From: CAWDDA01 sp963813345 | Lineage (GTDB): Bacteria > Acidobacteriota > Blastocatellia > RBC074 | Length of the DNA stretch: 29,738 nt | Assembly (NCBI GenBank): GCA_963813345.1 | Contig: CAWEYR010000015.1 | Coordinates: 1 to 29,738, forward strand | Reading direction: 5' to 3' | Shown: positions 1 to 8,589 of the stretch, piece by piece | How the letters are laid out: each line of letters begins with the position of its first letter | Position numbering within the stretch: position 1 is the stretch's first letter | Made by a program: the position numbers and the translations under genes | The notes under the pieces: generated by a model | Databases searched by the model: none | What the model was told of the DNA's origin: nothing | The model's input: only the letters and a program-made list of their open reading frames with translations

Positions 1-246
1 TCAGGGATTTGTGCGCGAACGAGAGTCGGCGCGAGCCACTTGTGCAGCGACAGGAACGGGGCGAAGCTCGCGAGCGAGACGACGCCGAGCTCGGGCAGCC
101 GGTCGCGCTCGCAGACCATGCGGCTCTCGGCGGCCTTCTGCACGCGGATCGTCCAGGCCGCGTACGCATCCGCGCGACGTGCTCGGCACGCAGCTCCCGC
201 TGCACGGGCGGGACGGGCGAGATCGAGCGAGAGGGCACCGAGCGCG
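1..246 (-). CDS. Partial high-GC coding fragment, unknown product, probably foreign to this contig
   Basis: The first ~246 bases are far richer in G+C than the rest of the window. Read on the minus strand, the segment from about 170 down to 1 gives an open frame in which almost every codon ends in G or C, with a natural-looking peptide (AYAAWTIRVQKAAESR, then ELGVVSLASFAPFLSLHKW). It runs off the left edge. Upstream (about 175-240) the coding-like frame is shifted by one base (VQRELRAEHVAR), so a frame break lies near 165-178. I do not recognise the family. The segment abuts, in opposite orientation, a metallophosphoesterase that has lost its N-terminal half. A chimeric contig end is the simplest reading; a genuine rearrangement is possible. 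Confidence 0.35.
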   Translation of the reverse strand, partial: RARCPLARSRPSRPCSGSCVPSTSRGCVRGLDDPRAEGRREPHGLRARPAARARRRLARELRPVPVAAQVARADSRSRTNP

Positions 247-807
247 GTGGAGTTCTATGCATCGCTCGGAAACCACGACAATGCGACGCAGCGGCTGTAC
301 AAGAATTTCAACATGGACGGCAAAGAGTACTATACCTTCAAGAAAGGGAACGTCAGATTCTTCGCGCTTAACAGCAACTATATGGACAAGCGGCAACTTG
401 AGTGGCTCGAAGCTGAGCTGGCGAAGAGCGGGTCGGACTGGAAGGTCTGCTATTTCCATCATCCGCCCTACTCTTCGGGAAAGCAGCATGGTTCCAACGA
501 AGAGTTGCAGCGTGTGCTTGAGCCAGTATTCGTGAAACACGGTGTGAACGTTGTGCTGACGGGTCACGAGCATTTCTATGAACGGATCAAGCCGCAGAAA
601 GGCATTTACTATTTCATTTCGGGCGCCGGAGGCAAGCTGAGGGCGAACGGTTTAAAAGCCACCAAACTGACAGAAAAGTCTTTTGATCAGGACCTGCATT
701 TCATGTTGTTTGAGGTCGATGCGGATCAGATGCACTTTCAGGTGATCACACGGACCGGAAAGACAGTAGATTCCGGAGTATTGATTCGCCAGAAGACAGG
801 CGCATGA
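247..807 (+). CDS. Metallophosphoesterase, purple-acid-phosphatase-like, N-terminus missing
   Basis: The readable part starts at the metal-binding motif GNHD (268-279, in the context FYASLGNHDN) and continues through a HHPPYSS histidine motif and the C-terminal GHEHFYER motif to a TGA at 805-807. These are the second half of the calcineurin-like metallophosphoesterase metal site (family knowledge). The usual N-terminal half, with the first D-x-H and GDxx(D/N) motifs and normally a signal peptide, is absent. The reading frame stays open to position 40, but that sequence is arginine/alanine-rich translation of a high-GC block and is not family-like. True homology begins at about 247. Such enzymes are usually exported phosphatases or phosphodiesterases; the substrate cannot be told. 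The truncation is probably due to a contig misjoin. Confidence 0.75.
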   Translation: MEFYASLGNHDNATQRLYKNFNMDGKEYYTFKKGNVRFFALNSNYMDKRQLEWLEAELAKSGSDWKVCYFHHPPYSSGKQHGSNEELQRVLEPVFVKHGVNVVLTGHEHFYERIKPQKGIYYFISGAGGKLRANGLKATKLTEKSFDQDLHFMLFEVDADQMHFQVITRTGKTVDSGVLIRQKTGA

Positions 808-914
808 GCTGAGTATGAGTGCTGTGTACTGCAGTGCAGGAGGAACTAAAGTTTGCAACTCAGCTTCCGCCTGCAACAAGCTGTACAACGTGCCCCTTAC
901 TCCTTATTTCCGGG

Positions 915-920
915 TATAAT
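915..920 (+). promoter_or_regulatory. Putative -10 element of the rhamnosidase gene
   Basis: A perfect TATAAT lies 45 bases before the rhamnosidase start codon, in an otherwise empty 157-bp gap. No convincing -35 hexamer is present at 16-18 bases upstream, so this is only a candidate sigma-70-type promoter. A Shine-Dalgarno-like AGAGGT at 951-956 precedes the ATG at 965. Confidence 0.3.
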
Positions 921-964
921 CCCATCGAAATCGACACCTTCCTGAGGCAAAGAGGTACCCGGAA

Positions 965-3709
965 ATGTACGCAACGCGCTGGTTTAGATGCGTCATCATT
1001 CTCCTTACGGTCATCGCTTCGCTCTCTCTGATTGAGCCGGGAATAGCGCAATCGTCACTCAAAGTGACTGCTCTTCGAACGGAATACAAAACCAATCCTC
1101 TCGGAATCGATACACGCAAGCCGCGATTGAGCTGGCAGCTTCAATCGAGCGACGCGCGACACTATGCAGGCCGCATATCAGATTCGAGTCGCGCGCAATG
1201 ATCGAGACCTTCGCGCGGGGAGTGGTCTTGTGTGGGATTCGGGCCGCGTGAACTCCGATGAGTCGATTCATCGTGTTTACGATGGACCACCGCTCAGATC
1301 CGGAGAGCGCTATTTCTGGCAGGTTCGTGCCTGGGACTCGAGCGGCAAGGCATCGGATTGGAGTGATCCTGCAACCTGGGAAATGGGATTACTCGACGTT
1401 TCCGACTGGAAAGCGATCTGGATCGAGCCGGACCTGAAGGAGGATCCTAAGAAATCCGAGCCGGCGCCGATGTTGCGCCGCGACTTCAAAGTGAATGGAC
1501 CGATTGCTCGAGCAAGGGCATACGTCACCAGTCACGGTCTCTACGAGATGCATTTGAATGGAAGGCGCGTCGGCGATGAAGTCTTTACGCCAGGCTGGAC
1601 GAGCTATAACAAGCGACTGCAGTACCAGACATATGATGTGACTGATCTGATCAAGAGCGGAGATAACGCGGTTGGAGTGATTCTTGGCGATGGATGGTAT
1701 CGCGGCGTCATCGGATGGGTGAGCCAGCGAAATTTCTATGGCGAGAAACTCGGGTTGCTACTGCAGATCAAGGTCACACTTAAGGATGGCCGTGAAGAGA
1801 TGATTCTGTCGGATGGGAACTGGAAGGCGGCTACAGGACCTATTGTGATGTCGGAGATTTATCACGGCGAGACTTATGACGCGCGCCTCGAAAAGCCGGG
1901 AGTGGACAGTGGCCGGATTCGATGCCTCTCAGTGGTCGGGGGTTCGCACGGCAGAGCACCGGAAGGATATTCTCGATCGCTCCGCAGGGTCCTCCCGTTC
2001 GCAAGGTGCAAGAGCTCAAGCCAGTGAAGATCCTGAAGACGCCGCGGGGGAGACCGTAGTCGATATGGGTCAGAACCTTGTCGGCTGGGTAAAGTTGAAG
2101 GCTCAAGGCGCGGCTGGAACGACGATCACCTTGAGGCACGCCGAGGTGCTGGATAAGCAGGGCAACTTTTATGTCGAGAACCTGCGGGCCGCGAAGCAGA
2201 CTGTGAAGTACACGATGAAGGGTGGCGGCCCGGAGATATTTGAGCCGCACTTTAGTTTCCAGGGATTTCGCTATGTCGCAGTTGATGGCTATCCGGGTGA
2301 GTTAACGACCGATAGTCTGACCGGTGTTGTTATTCATTCTGACCTGGCGGCTGCTGGCGAATTTGAAACATCGAATAAGCTCATCAATCAGCTGCAGCAC
2401 AATATTGTCTGGGGACAGAAGGGAAATTTCCTGGATGTGCCGACGGATTGTCCTCAGCGGGATGAGCGTCTCGGATGGACGGGGGACGCGCAGGTGTTTT
2501 CGCGCACAGCAGCATTCAATATGGATGTTGCGGGGTTTTTCACGAAATGGTTGAAAGATCTGGCGGCCGACCAGTTTACGACCGGAAGTGTTCCTCACGT
2601 CGTGCCGAACGTCCTTCAACCGACGGCAGGAGGATCGGCGGCATGGGCGGATGCGGCAACCATCATTCCGTGGACGATGTACTTGACCTATGGCGACAAG
2701 CGCATTCTTGCCGAGCAATACGACAGCATGCAGAAATGGGTCGAATTCGTGCGCAAGCAGGCAGGCGATGATTTTGTATGGGATGGCGGGACGCACTTCG
2801 GCGACTGGCTGGCGTTCGCGACGACCCGTTCGGACTATCCGGGTGCGACGACGGGAAAGGACCTGATCGCTACGGCCTTCTTTGCGCATTCAACAGACTT
2901 GCTTTCGCGGACGGCTATGATTCTGGGAAAGCAGGAAGATGCGAAGCGATACAGTGAATTGCTCGAGAATGTGAAAGCGGCATTCCAGAAAGAATACGTA
3001 ACTGCGACGGGCCGGGTGGGTGAGAATACACAAACTGCTTATTCTCTGGCGCTCCAGTTTGATCTGCTGTCGGAAGCTATGAGGCCCGTGGCTGCGAGGA
3101 GGCTTGCGCAGGAAGTGCGTGAGCGCAAGCATCTGACGACAGGATTTGTTGGCGCCTCATATCTTTCTCACGTGCTCAGCCGCTACGGTTATTTGGACGA
3201 GGCCTATCTCCTCATCAATCGCGAGGAGTATCCTTCGTGGCTTTACCCCGTGAAGCAGGGAGCGACAACGATATGGGAGCGGTGGGACGGGCTGAAGCCG
3301 GACGGAACATTCCAGGACAAAGGAATGAACTCGTTCAATCATTATGCGTACGGTGCCGTCGGCGACTGGATGTATCGAGTCATGGCTGGAATTGAGATCG
3401 ATCCCGCGGCTCCCGCATACAAACATATCCTTATCCAGCCGCGGCCTGGCGGTGGATTCTCGAAAGTGAAGGCTGCGCATCAGACAATGTATGGGCGCGT
3501 GAGCTCTGAGTGGACGCTCGCAGAGGGCAAGTTCGAATTGGCAGTCGAGATTCCCGTCGAACACTCGAGCTACAATTCGACTCCCGAAAGCGCAGCTCTC
3601 ACAGGTGACTGAGTCGGGACAGCCGGTACATGCCAGCCAGGATGGTGATGCTGTGGTTGTTAAGACGGGATCGGGTATGTATCGTTTTGCGTATCCGATG
3701 GCGAAATGA
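965..3709 (+). CDS. Alpha-L-rhamnosidase, GH78 (frame-broken by about five indels)
   Basis: Exported glycoside hydrolase that removes terminal alpha-L-rhamnose from glycans or plant glycosides. It starts at ATG 965 behind AGAGGT with a signal peptide ending near GIAQS. It continues through the N-terminal fibronectin-like part (PRLSWQLQS, then YFWQVRAWDSSGKASDW), the Bac_rhamnosid_N domain (LYEMHLNGRRVGDEVFTPGW), the concanavalin-like domain (VVDMGQNLVGW) and the (alpha/alpha)6 catalytic domain. The catalytic domain carries the family motif DCPQRDERLGWTGDAQ (about 2440-2500) with the expected acid residue, and GATTIWERWDG late in the barrel. Conserved sequence switches frame near 1155 (two bases lost in a GC repeat), 1900, 1974, 2048 and 3557. 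After the last switch the C-terminus runs to a TGA at 3707-3709 (MYRFAYPMAK). All five breaks rejoin a normal full-length protein, so sequencing indels are more likely than decay. Confidence 0.85.
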
Positions 3710-3921
3710 CGTTGGAGGCGTTCGCAGATCGTGCCAGGCGGCGATTTGCATGTGAGACTTGCCGCGTTGTGAGAACGATTCTCGCATCCTGAGATGCAAT
3801 CGTCAGGAATCATCAGGTCTCGAGACCGACCCTGGAAAGCGTCGACCGCTCATAGCCGCCGCAGCTTCCACGACAATGACGCGCTCTCAGTGTTTCGGAA
3901 GAAAGTTGCAAGGAGAAATCT

Positions 3922-6107
3922 ATGAATCAAAGAACCCGTCATATCTCGTCGTGGTTCAACGTGTTGTTGGTCGCAGTTCTGGTATTGCCAGACGCCCTCG
4001 CCGGCGCTCGGCGTTCAGAAACGTGCGATTTCGGAGGTGGACCTGTTCAAGTTTGTATGGATTGCGGATCCACAGATTTCTCCTGATGGGTCGCGGATTG
4101 CTTTTGTACGTGTCTGGGTAAACCAGAAGGCTGATCGTTATGAATCGGCGCTCTGGATTGTTCCGACTGCAGGAGGCGCGGCGCGCCAGCTGTCATCGGG
4201 TCCGCGCGATTCCGGGCCGCGATGGTCACCCGATGGTAAACGGCTTGCTTTCATACGATCGGTAGAACGCGATGGGAAGGCCGCAGCCGCCGCAGATCTA
4301 CCTTCTCACATTCGAAGGTGGCGAAGCTCAGCCTTTGACGGAGATGCCGCGGGGCGCCGGCAATCCTGACTGGTCGCCTGATGGAAAGTCGATCGCTTTC
4401 ATGAGCACCGAGGAACTTGGCGCAAAAGACAAAGCGATGACCGAAGCCGGTGAATTGAAAGAGAAGCAGGAACGCGGCGAGCGGGTGAGCGATGTCCGCG
4501 TGATCAACAAGGCAACCTATCGCTCGAACGGGCCCGGCTATCTGAATCCGAAGATGCGTTCACATATCTGGAAGATCAACCTCAACGACAGCGCTATCAA
4601 ACCGGGGGAGATGGCGAAGCCGGTTCAGATCACAAAGGGGAAGTTCGATGAGGGAAACATTTCGTGGTCTCCCGACAGCTCGCGGATTCTCTTCGTCTCT
4701 CGTCGAGTAGCCGAACCCTACTACGAAGTACCGCGCACAGACCTGTTTTCGGTTGCCCCTGATGGCACCGGTGAGAAGAAGGTTCTCACCTTTGAAGGGG
4801 GGATGCGCGACTACACGTTCAGTGACGACGGCAAGCGCATCGCATTCAGTGGTTCGATTACGCACAAACCGGTGCTCTCCTATACTCAACCGGATCTCTT
4901 CGTAGTCAACAACGAGCCTGGAGCTGCGCCAAAGAATCTGACGGCGGGCTATGACTTTGATATTGGTGGCGGTCTTGCCGGGGATCAAAGAGCGCCGCGG
5001 GGCGGATCACCGGGAAATGTTGCGTGGAGCAAAGACGGCCGGCATCTGATCGTGAACGTTGCCGAGCACGGCCGCTCAAATCTGAAGCGCATTGATATCG
5101 CATCGGGCAAAGTAGAGCCGTTAACGACCGGAGATCATGAAGTGCAGGCGTATTCAATCACGCACGACGCTTCAAAGATGGCGCTTCTGATCTCGACATC
5201 AGTCAACGTAGGCGATCTGTTTGTGCTCGATGTCGCGACCGGGAAGCTCCAGCAGCTCACTCGCGTAAATGACGAGCTCTTCTCGCAACTCAATCTGACC
5301 AGTCCCGAAGAGTTCTGGTATTCGAGCTTTGATGGAAAGAAGATTCAGGGGTGGATTCAGAAGCCGCCCGACTTCAATCCTTCAAGGAAGTACCCGTTCA
5401 TCCTGCAGATTCATGGCGGTCCTCACGCCGCTTACGGCTTTACGTTCACTCACGAATTTCAGTGGATGGCGGCGAAGGGTTATGTGGTTCTTTATACGAA
5501 CCCGCGAGGAAGCACATCGTACGGACAGGACTTCGGAAACATCATCCAATACAACTACCCGGGTGATGATCACAAAGACCTGATGGCAGGAGTCGATGAA
5601 GTGATCAAACGCGGTTATCTGGATACGACGAAGCTCGGCGTAACTGGAGGCAGTGGCGGCGGAGTCCTGACCAATTGGGCTGTCGGGCACACAACGCGTT
5701 TTGCGGCAGCGGTGTCGCAGCGATCAATCGCCGATTGGGCAGGCTTTTGGTATACGGCCGATTTCACTCTGTTTACTCCAACGTGGTTCCGTGGAGCTCC
5801 GTGGGAAGATCCGCAGGACTTTGTGAATCGCTCACCGATTACCTATGTTAAGAATGTCACTACGCCAATGATGTTTATTGAGGGCGAGGCAGACTGGCGG
5901 ACACCGGCGAACGAAGGCGGTGAAGTCATGTTCCGCGCGCTGAAGTATCGAAAGATCCCGACAGTGATGGTACGTTTTCCAAATGAATCGCACGAGCTAT
6001 CGCGCTCGGGCGGGCCCTGGCATCGGATTGAACGGCTGCAACACATCGTGAACTGGTTTGATAAGTATCTGCAGGGCAAACCGATCACGATCTATGACGT
6101 GGATTAG
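3922..6107 (+). CDS. S9 family (prolyl-oligopeptidase/dipeptidyl-peptidase type) serine peptidase
   Basis: Secreted or periplasmic peptidase. The start is ATG 3922, 8 bases after AAGGAG, followed by a hydrophobic signal segment (FNVLLVAVLVLPDALA). The N-terminal half is a TolB-like beta-propeller with repeated blades (ISPDGSRIAF, WSPDGKRLAF, WSPDGKSIAF, WSPDSSRILF, FSDDGKRIAF). The C-terminal alpha/beta-hydrolase domain has the nucleophile in GGSGGG (Ser codon 5652-5654), the acid in EGEADWRTP (Asp 5892-5894) and the base in NESHELS (His 5991-5993). The usual family form of the nucleophile elbow is GGSYGG. Two frame breaks occur, near 3990-4015 and at an extra G near 4279; downstream of 4280 the frame is intact for 600 residues. 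It lies 30 bp before the DinB-like gene, so co-transcription is likely. Confidence 0.9.
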
Positions 6108-6137
6108 CGACCCAGAAACGTAAATGAGGTTAAGACA

Positions 6138-6650
6138 ATGAAGCTTTGTTTGCTTTTGGTGTTATTCACCACCTGTGCATATGCACAGACTGCCCAAACT
6201 GCCGATCCTTTGAGCACCGGACTCAAGGGAGGCTACACGACTATCAAGAACAACCTGATCAAGTCTGCCGAGAAGATGCCCGAGGAGCATTATTCATTCA
6301 AACCAACTGCGGACATGCAGTCGTTTGCGCAGCGCCTGGCACACATTGCTGATGCGAACCTTCGAACGTGTGCTTCGATCGGCGGTGAGCAGAAGAGTGT
6401 CGGGGCGGCTGCAAAGACCAGCAAGAATGACATCGTTGCGGCGCTCAAGGAATCGTTCGCGTATTGCGACACGGTCTTCGACTCAATGAAGGACGCCGAT
6501 GCCGCGAAGATGGTGAATACGGGCCGCGCGCAGGCGCCGAAACTTCAGGCCCTCTGGGGTATGGTCGTTCACGACAATACAATCTACGGGTCGCTGGCTG
6601 TCTACATGCGGCTCAAGGGCATTATCCCGCCATCGAGTGAGACGCGGTGA
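6138..6650 (+). CDS. Exported DinB-like four-helix-bundle protein
   Basis: A 170-residue protein with a cleavable signal peptide (LCLLLVLFTTCAYAQ) followed by a DinB/YfiT-type helical bundle (family knowledge: metal-binding, some members thiol transferases, most uncharacterised). Recognisable segments are SFAQRLAHIADAN, which carries one candidate metal-ligand His, and the C-terminal helix VVHDNTIYGSLAVYMRLKGIIPPSS. In relatives I know, that last helix reads H-x3-H-Y-G; here the second position is Ile149 (codon 6582-6584), so one of the three usual His ligands seems lost. The start ATG 6138 follows GAGGTTAAG. The gene follows the S9 peptidase closely. Confidence 0.8.
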   Translation: MKLCLLLVLFTTCAYAQTAQTADPLSTGLKGGYTTIKNNLIKSAEKMPEEHYSFKPTADMQSFAQRLAHIADANLRTCASIGGEQKSVGAAAKTSKNDIVAALKESFAYCDTVFDSMKDADAAKMVNTGRAQAPKLQALWGMVVHDNTIYGSLAVYMRLKGIIPPSSETR

Positions 6651-6674
6651 GAAGGTAGGGGTCAGGGACATTTC

Positions 6675-6738
6675 GCATGTTCAAGCTTCAGCTTGGCATT
6701 ACGCGCGGGCCGCTAAGCAAGCAATTGAACTCAAATGC
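6675..6738. repeat. Degenerate copy of the GTTCAAGCTT palindromic repeat
   Basis: The left half GTTCAAGCTTCAGCTTGG (6679-6696) matches the arms of the hairpins at 7961-8041 and 18992-19056. The right half (CAATTGAACTCAAATGC, about 6722-6738) pairs only partly. It sits in the gap between the convergent DinB-like gene and mscL. The rest of this 138-bp gap shows nothing else. Confidence 0.45.
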
Positions 6739-6788
6739 TCGCCCACTGACCCCGTCTTCACGCTCGCATCTTCAGCAGATCTCGGATT

Positions 6789-7169
6789 TCAGTCAGCAAG
6801 TGTCTCGGACGTCGTAGGCTCCGGCGGCGGGGGAGCCTCCTCTTTCCTTAAGCGATTTACTCCACGTACTACAAAAAAGAGCGCGATTGCGATGATCAGG
6901 AAATTGACAATTGTGTTTATGAAATTACCGTAGCCGATGACCGCGGCTCCGGCCTTCTTTGCTTCAGCAAGCGACGAGTAGGTTCCTCCAGAAAGATTCA
7001 GGTAGAGACTGGCGAAGTCGACATTGCCGAGCGCCTTGCCGAGAGGTGGCATCACGATGTCGTTGACGAGTGAGTCCACGATCTTTCCAAATGCCGCACC
7101 GATAATGACCCCGATCGCCAGATCGAGGACATTCCCCTTCATCGCAAACTCTTTGAACTCTTTAAGCAT
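6789..7169 (-). CDS. mscL: Large-conductance mechanosensitive channel MscL
   Basis: A 126-residue inner-membrane channel that opens under membrane tension and releases solutes during hypo-osmotic shock. It has the family start MLKEFKEFAMKGNVLDLAIG, TM1 with GVIIGAAFGKIVDSLVNDI and the MPPLG turn, a periplasmic loop, and TM2 FINTIVNFLIIAIALFFVV followed by the VNRLRKEE cytoplasmic helix. The tail is unusually proline-rich (EEAPPPPEP). The start is ATG 7167-7169, because GGAGGT lies just upstream and the conserved protein begins there; the frame itself is open for eight more codons. It is divergent from the YggT-like gene. I found no -24/-12 element in front of it. Confidence 0.95.
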   Translation of the reverse strand: MLKEFKEFAMKGNVLDLAIGVIIGAAFGKIVDSLVNDIVMPPLGKALGNVDFASLYLNLSGGTYSSLAEAKKAGAAVIGYGNFINTIVNFLIIAIALFFVVRGVNRLRKEEAPPPPEPTTSETLAD

Positions 7170-7362
7170 GCGAGTACCTCCGAGTGTGACCAAACCCAGG
7201 AACGAATGTTTGATTGTTGTTAAGAGACATTGAGAATCTTAATGGAGAATTGATGGATAATGAACAGAATCCCGGCGATCAGGGTCGAAGCGAACGTAGC
7301 GATACGCCACTCATAGCGTGGCAATGCTCCACATTTCCTCGCAAATTCCGACAATCAGAGTG

Positions 7363-7378
7363 CGGCACGCGGTTAGCA
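7363..7378 (+). promoter_or_regulatory. Candidate sigma-54 (-24/-12) promoter of the YggT-like gene
   Basis: CGGCACGCGGTTAGCA fits the -24/-12 consensus TGGCACG-N4-TTGCW with two substitutions and keeps the invariant GG-N10-GC. The -12 C is at 7377, which predicts transcription start near 7389. That is right at the Shine-Dalgarno AGGAGG (7389-7394), giving a very short leader. Good match, tight spacing. Confidence 0.5.
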
Positions 7379-7402
7379 AGGAATCCTCAGGAGGACTAAG
7401 AA

Positions 7403-7921
7403 ATGACTGACGACCGGACTTTGGAGGTTGAAGAGGGGCGTCGCATAGAACAATACGACGCAATGAAGAATGCGGCTCGCAGCGAGATTCAACAGAAGAC
7501 ACAGGAACAGGCAGAAGAGTTGACTCCGAACGAGCAAGGTCGAGTAGAGCGGCTTGGAAACAGGTTCAAGAACGAGGCAATAACCGAAGTTCAGCAAACT
7601 GAGAAAGAGGTCAAACGGGCACGCGGGACCGCGCGCACGTCACAGGTGATCGACTACATCTTCTACTTGATCTATGTGGTCATCGGTCTGCGAATCATCT
7701 TTGATCTCTTTGGCGCTCGAGAATCAAATGCTTTCGACAACTTTGTCGACGCTGTCAGCTCTCCGTTTCTGGCGCCATTCCAGAATCTCTTTCCAGACCC
7801 CGTGAGTGGCCGCTTTCAACTCCGATTCTCTTACCTGGCAGCACTGGGCATCTACGTTGTGCTCCATTTGACAATCAATGGATTCCTTCGCATGCTTGCT
7901 CATCGCAAGACGGAAGTGTGA
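7403..7921 (+). CDS. YggT family-like integral membrane protein
   Basis: A 172-residue protein with a charged, Gln/Glu-rich, helical N-terminal ~80 residues (possible coiled coil). Two hydrophobic segments follow: IDYIFYLIYVVIGLRIIFDLF and LAALGIYVVLHLTINGFL. Between them is the YggT-type amphipathic SPFLAPFQNLFP motif. YggT proteins are small inner-membrane proteins linked to osmotic tolerance or cell-division membrane organisation (family knowledge); the long cytoplasmic N-terminal extension is not typical. The start is ATG 7403 behind a perfect AGGAGG. A -24/-12 promoter candidate lies at 7363-7378. Its divergent neighbour mscL fits an osmotic or envelope-stress theme. Confidence 0.75.
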   Translation: MTDDRTLEVEEGRRIEQYDAMKNAARSEIQQKTQEQAEELTPNEQGRVERLGNRFKNEAITEVQQTEKEVKRARGTARTSQVIDYIFYLIYVVIGLRIIFDLFGARESNAFDNFVDAVSSPFLAPFQNLFPDPVSGRFQLRFSYLAALGIYVVLHLTINGFLRMLAHRKTEV

Positions 7922-7926
7922 AGAAA

Positions 7927-8071
7927 GGTCAGGGGTCAGTGGTCAGTGGTCAGGTGGTCGAGTGTACGGAGTTCAAGCTTCAGCTTGCTGCGTTACAGAG
8001 ATATTGTAACCGAGCAAGCTAAAGCTTGAACTCCGTACACTGACCCCTGACCACTGACCACTGACCCTGAC
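7927..8071. repeat. 145-bp inverted repeat between convergent genes
   Basis: Inner arms 7961-7988 and 8013-8041 (AGTGTACGGAGTTCAAGC... against its reverse complement) pair almost perfectly around a ~25-base loop. Outer arms 7927-7955 and 8042-8071 are mutually complementary runs of GTCAGTG-type heptamers. The element fills the whole gap between the convergent YggT-like and zinc-ribbon genes and could act as a bidirectional terminator, though there is no clear U-run. Confidence 0.75.
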
Positions 8072-8075
8072 CCTC

Positions 8076-8546
8076 TTACCTTACCCGGCCCTTTCCCGCT
8101 ATTTCCTTCGCTGCCAGATAAGCATCAACCGGGGAAAGCACGACAATAATGAGCCAGATCGGTATCGCCAGAAGAGCCGAAAGAACGTGTCTTACTGCCT
8201 GGTTGTGAAGTCTCCCTGAAACGCGTGTAGCTGATTGAGCAGTCACGGTATCTACAAGTGGACCGGAGACTCTTCTGTATGAGTCTCCGGTCTTGTAGGA
8301 CATCGACTCAGTTCCCTCAGGTTCAAGGGTTTCAGTCGATTCGACTGGGGTCCAACACCCGGTAACGGGCGAAATGTCCGAAGAAGTATTCACTTGTTGG
8401 ACCAGGCGCAACTCATTCGACGATGTCTCACCCGTTACCGTTACCTGTTCTGCACCGCAGTTGCGGCAGAACTTGTCCAGTTCTTTCAACTCAGCAGCAC
8501 ACGCGAAACAGATGCGCGTTTCATTCCTCTGATTCAAGTCTTGCAT
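8076..8546 (-). CDS. Zinc-ribbon protein with C-terminal membrane segment
   Basis: A 156-residue protein with an N-terminal zinc ribbon, CFACAAELKELDKFCRNCG (Cys13, 16, 27 and 30 from the chosen start). A low-complexity Ser/Thr/Glu-rich middle follows, then one hydrophobic stretch near the C-terminus (LSALLAIPIWLIIVVLSP) and a short basic tail. This is the layout of a membrane-anchored zinc-ribbon protein; no enzyme domain is visible and the function is unknown. The start is ATG 8544-8546, because GAGG precedes it and the upstream extension overlaps the M48 stop codon. It follows the M48 protease gene by 43 bp on the same strand and is probably co-transcribed with it. Confidence 0.65.
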   Translation of the reverse strand: MQDLNQRNETRICFACAAELKELDKFCRNCGAEQVTVTGETSSNELRLVQQVNTSSDISPVTGCWTPVESTETLEPEGTESMSYKTGDSYRRVSGPLVDTVTAQSATRVSGRLHNQAVRHVLSALLAIPIWLIIVVLSPVDAYLAAKEIAGKGRVR

Positions 8547-8589
8547 AGCACCCGCCTCGCAACTTTGAGTCCGTCCTGAGTCCTGGTAC

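Noticed and set aside
1..573. Long minus-strand reading frame at the left end
   Set aside because: From about 247 to 573 it is only the shadow of the metallophosphoesterase; the credible high-GC coding frame is a different one and stops being coding-like at about 246.
965..3709. Rhamnosidase as a true pseudogene
   Set aside because: All breaks are small indels that rejoin into a complete protein with intact motifs, and similar breaks occur in most other genes here.
3730..3750. CAGGCGGCGATTTGC as a sigma-54 promoter for the S9 peptidase
   Set aside because: The spacing between GG and GC is one base short.
3816..3827. Perfect 12-bp palindrome GGTCTCGAGACC before the S9 peptidase gene
   Set aside because: Single occurrence with no partner element; could be an operator but nothing supports it.
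7214..7399. Small plus-strand frame between mscL and the YggT-like gene
   Set aside because: No ribosome site or hydrophobic/domain pattern, and it covers the promoter region of the YggT-like gene.
8557..8573. Sigma-54-like GG-N10-GC element in front of the zinc-ribbon gene (minus strand)
   Set aside because: The -24 half is poor and the predicted start would fall on the start codon itself, leaving no room for the ribosome-binding site. Co-transcription with the M48 gene is simpler.
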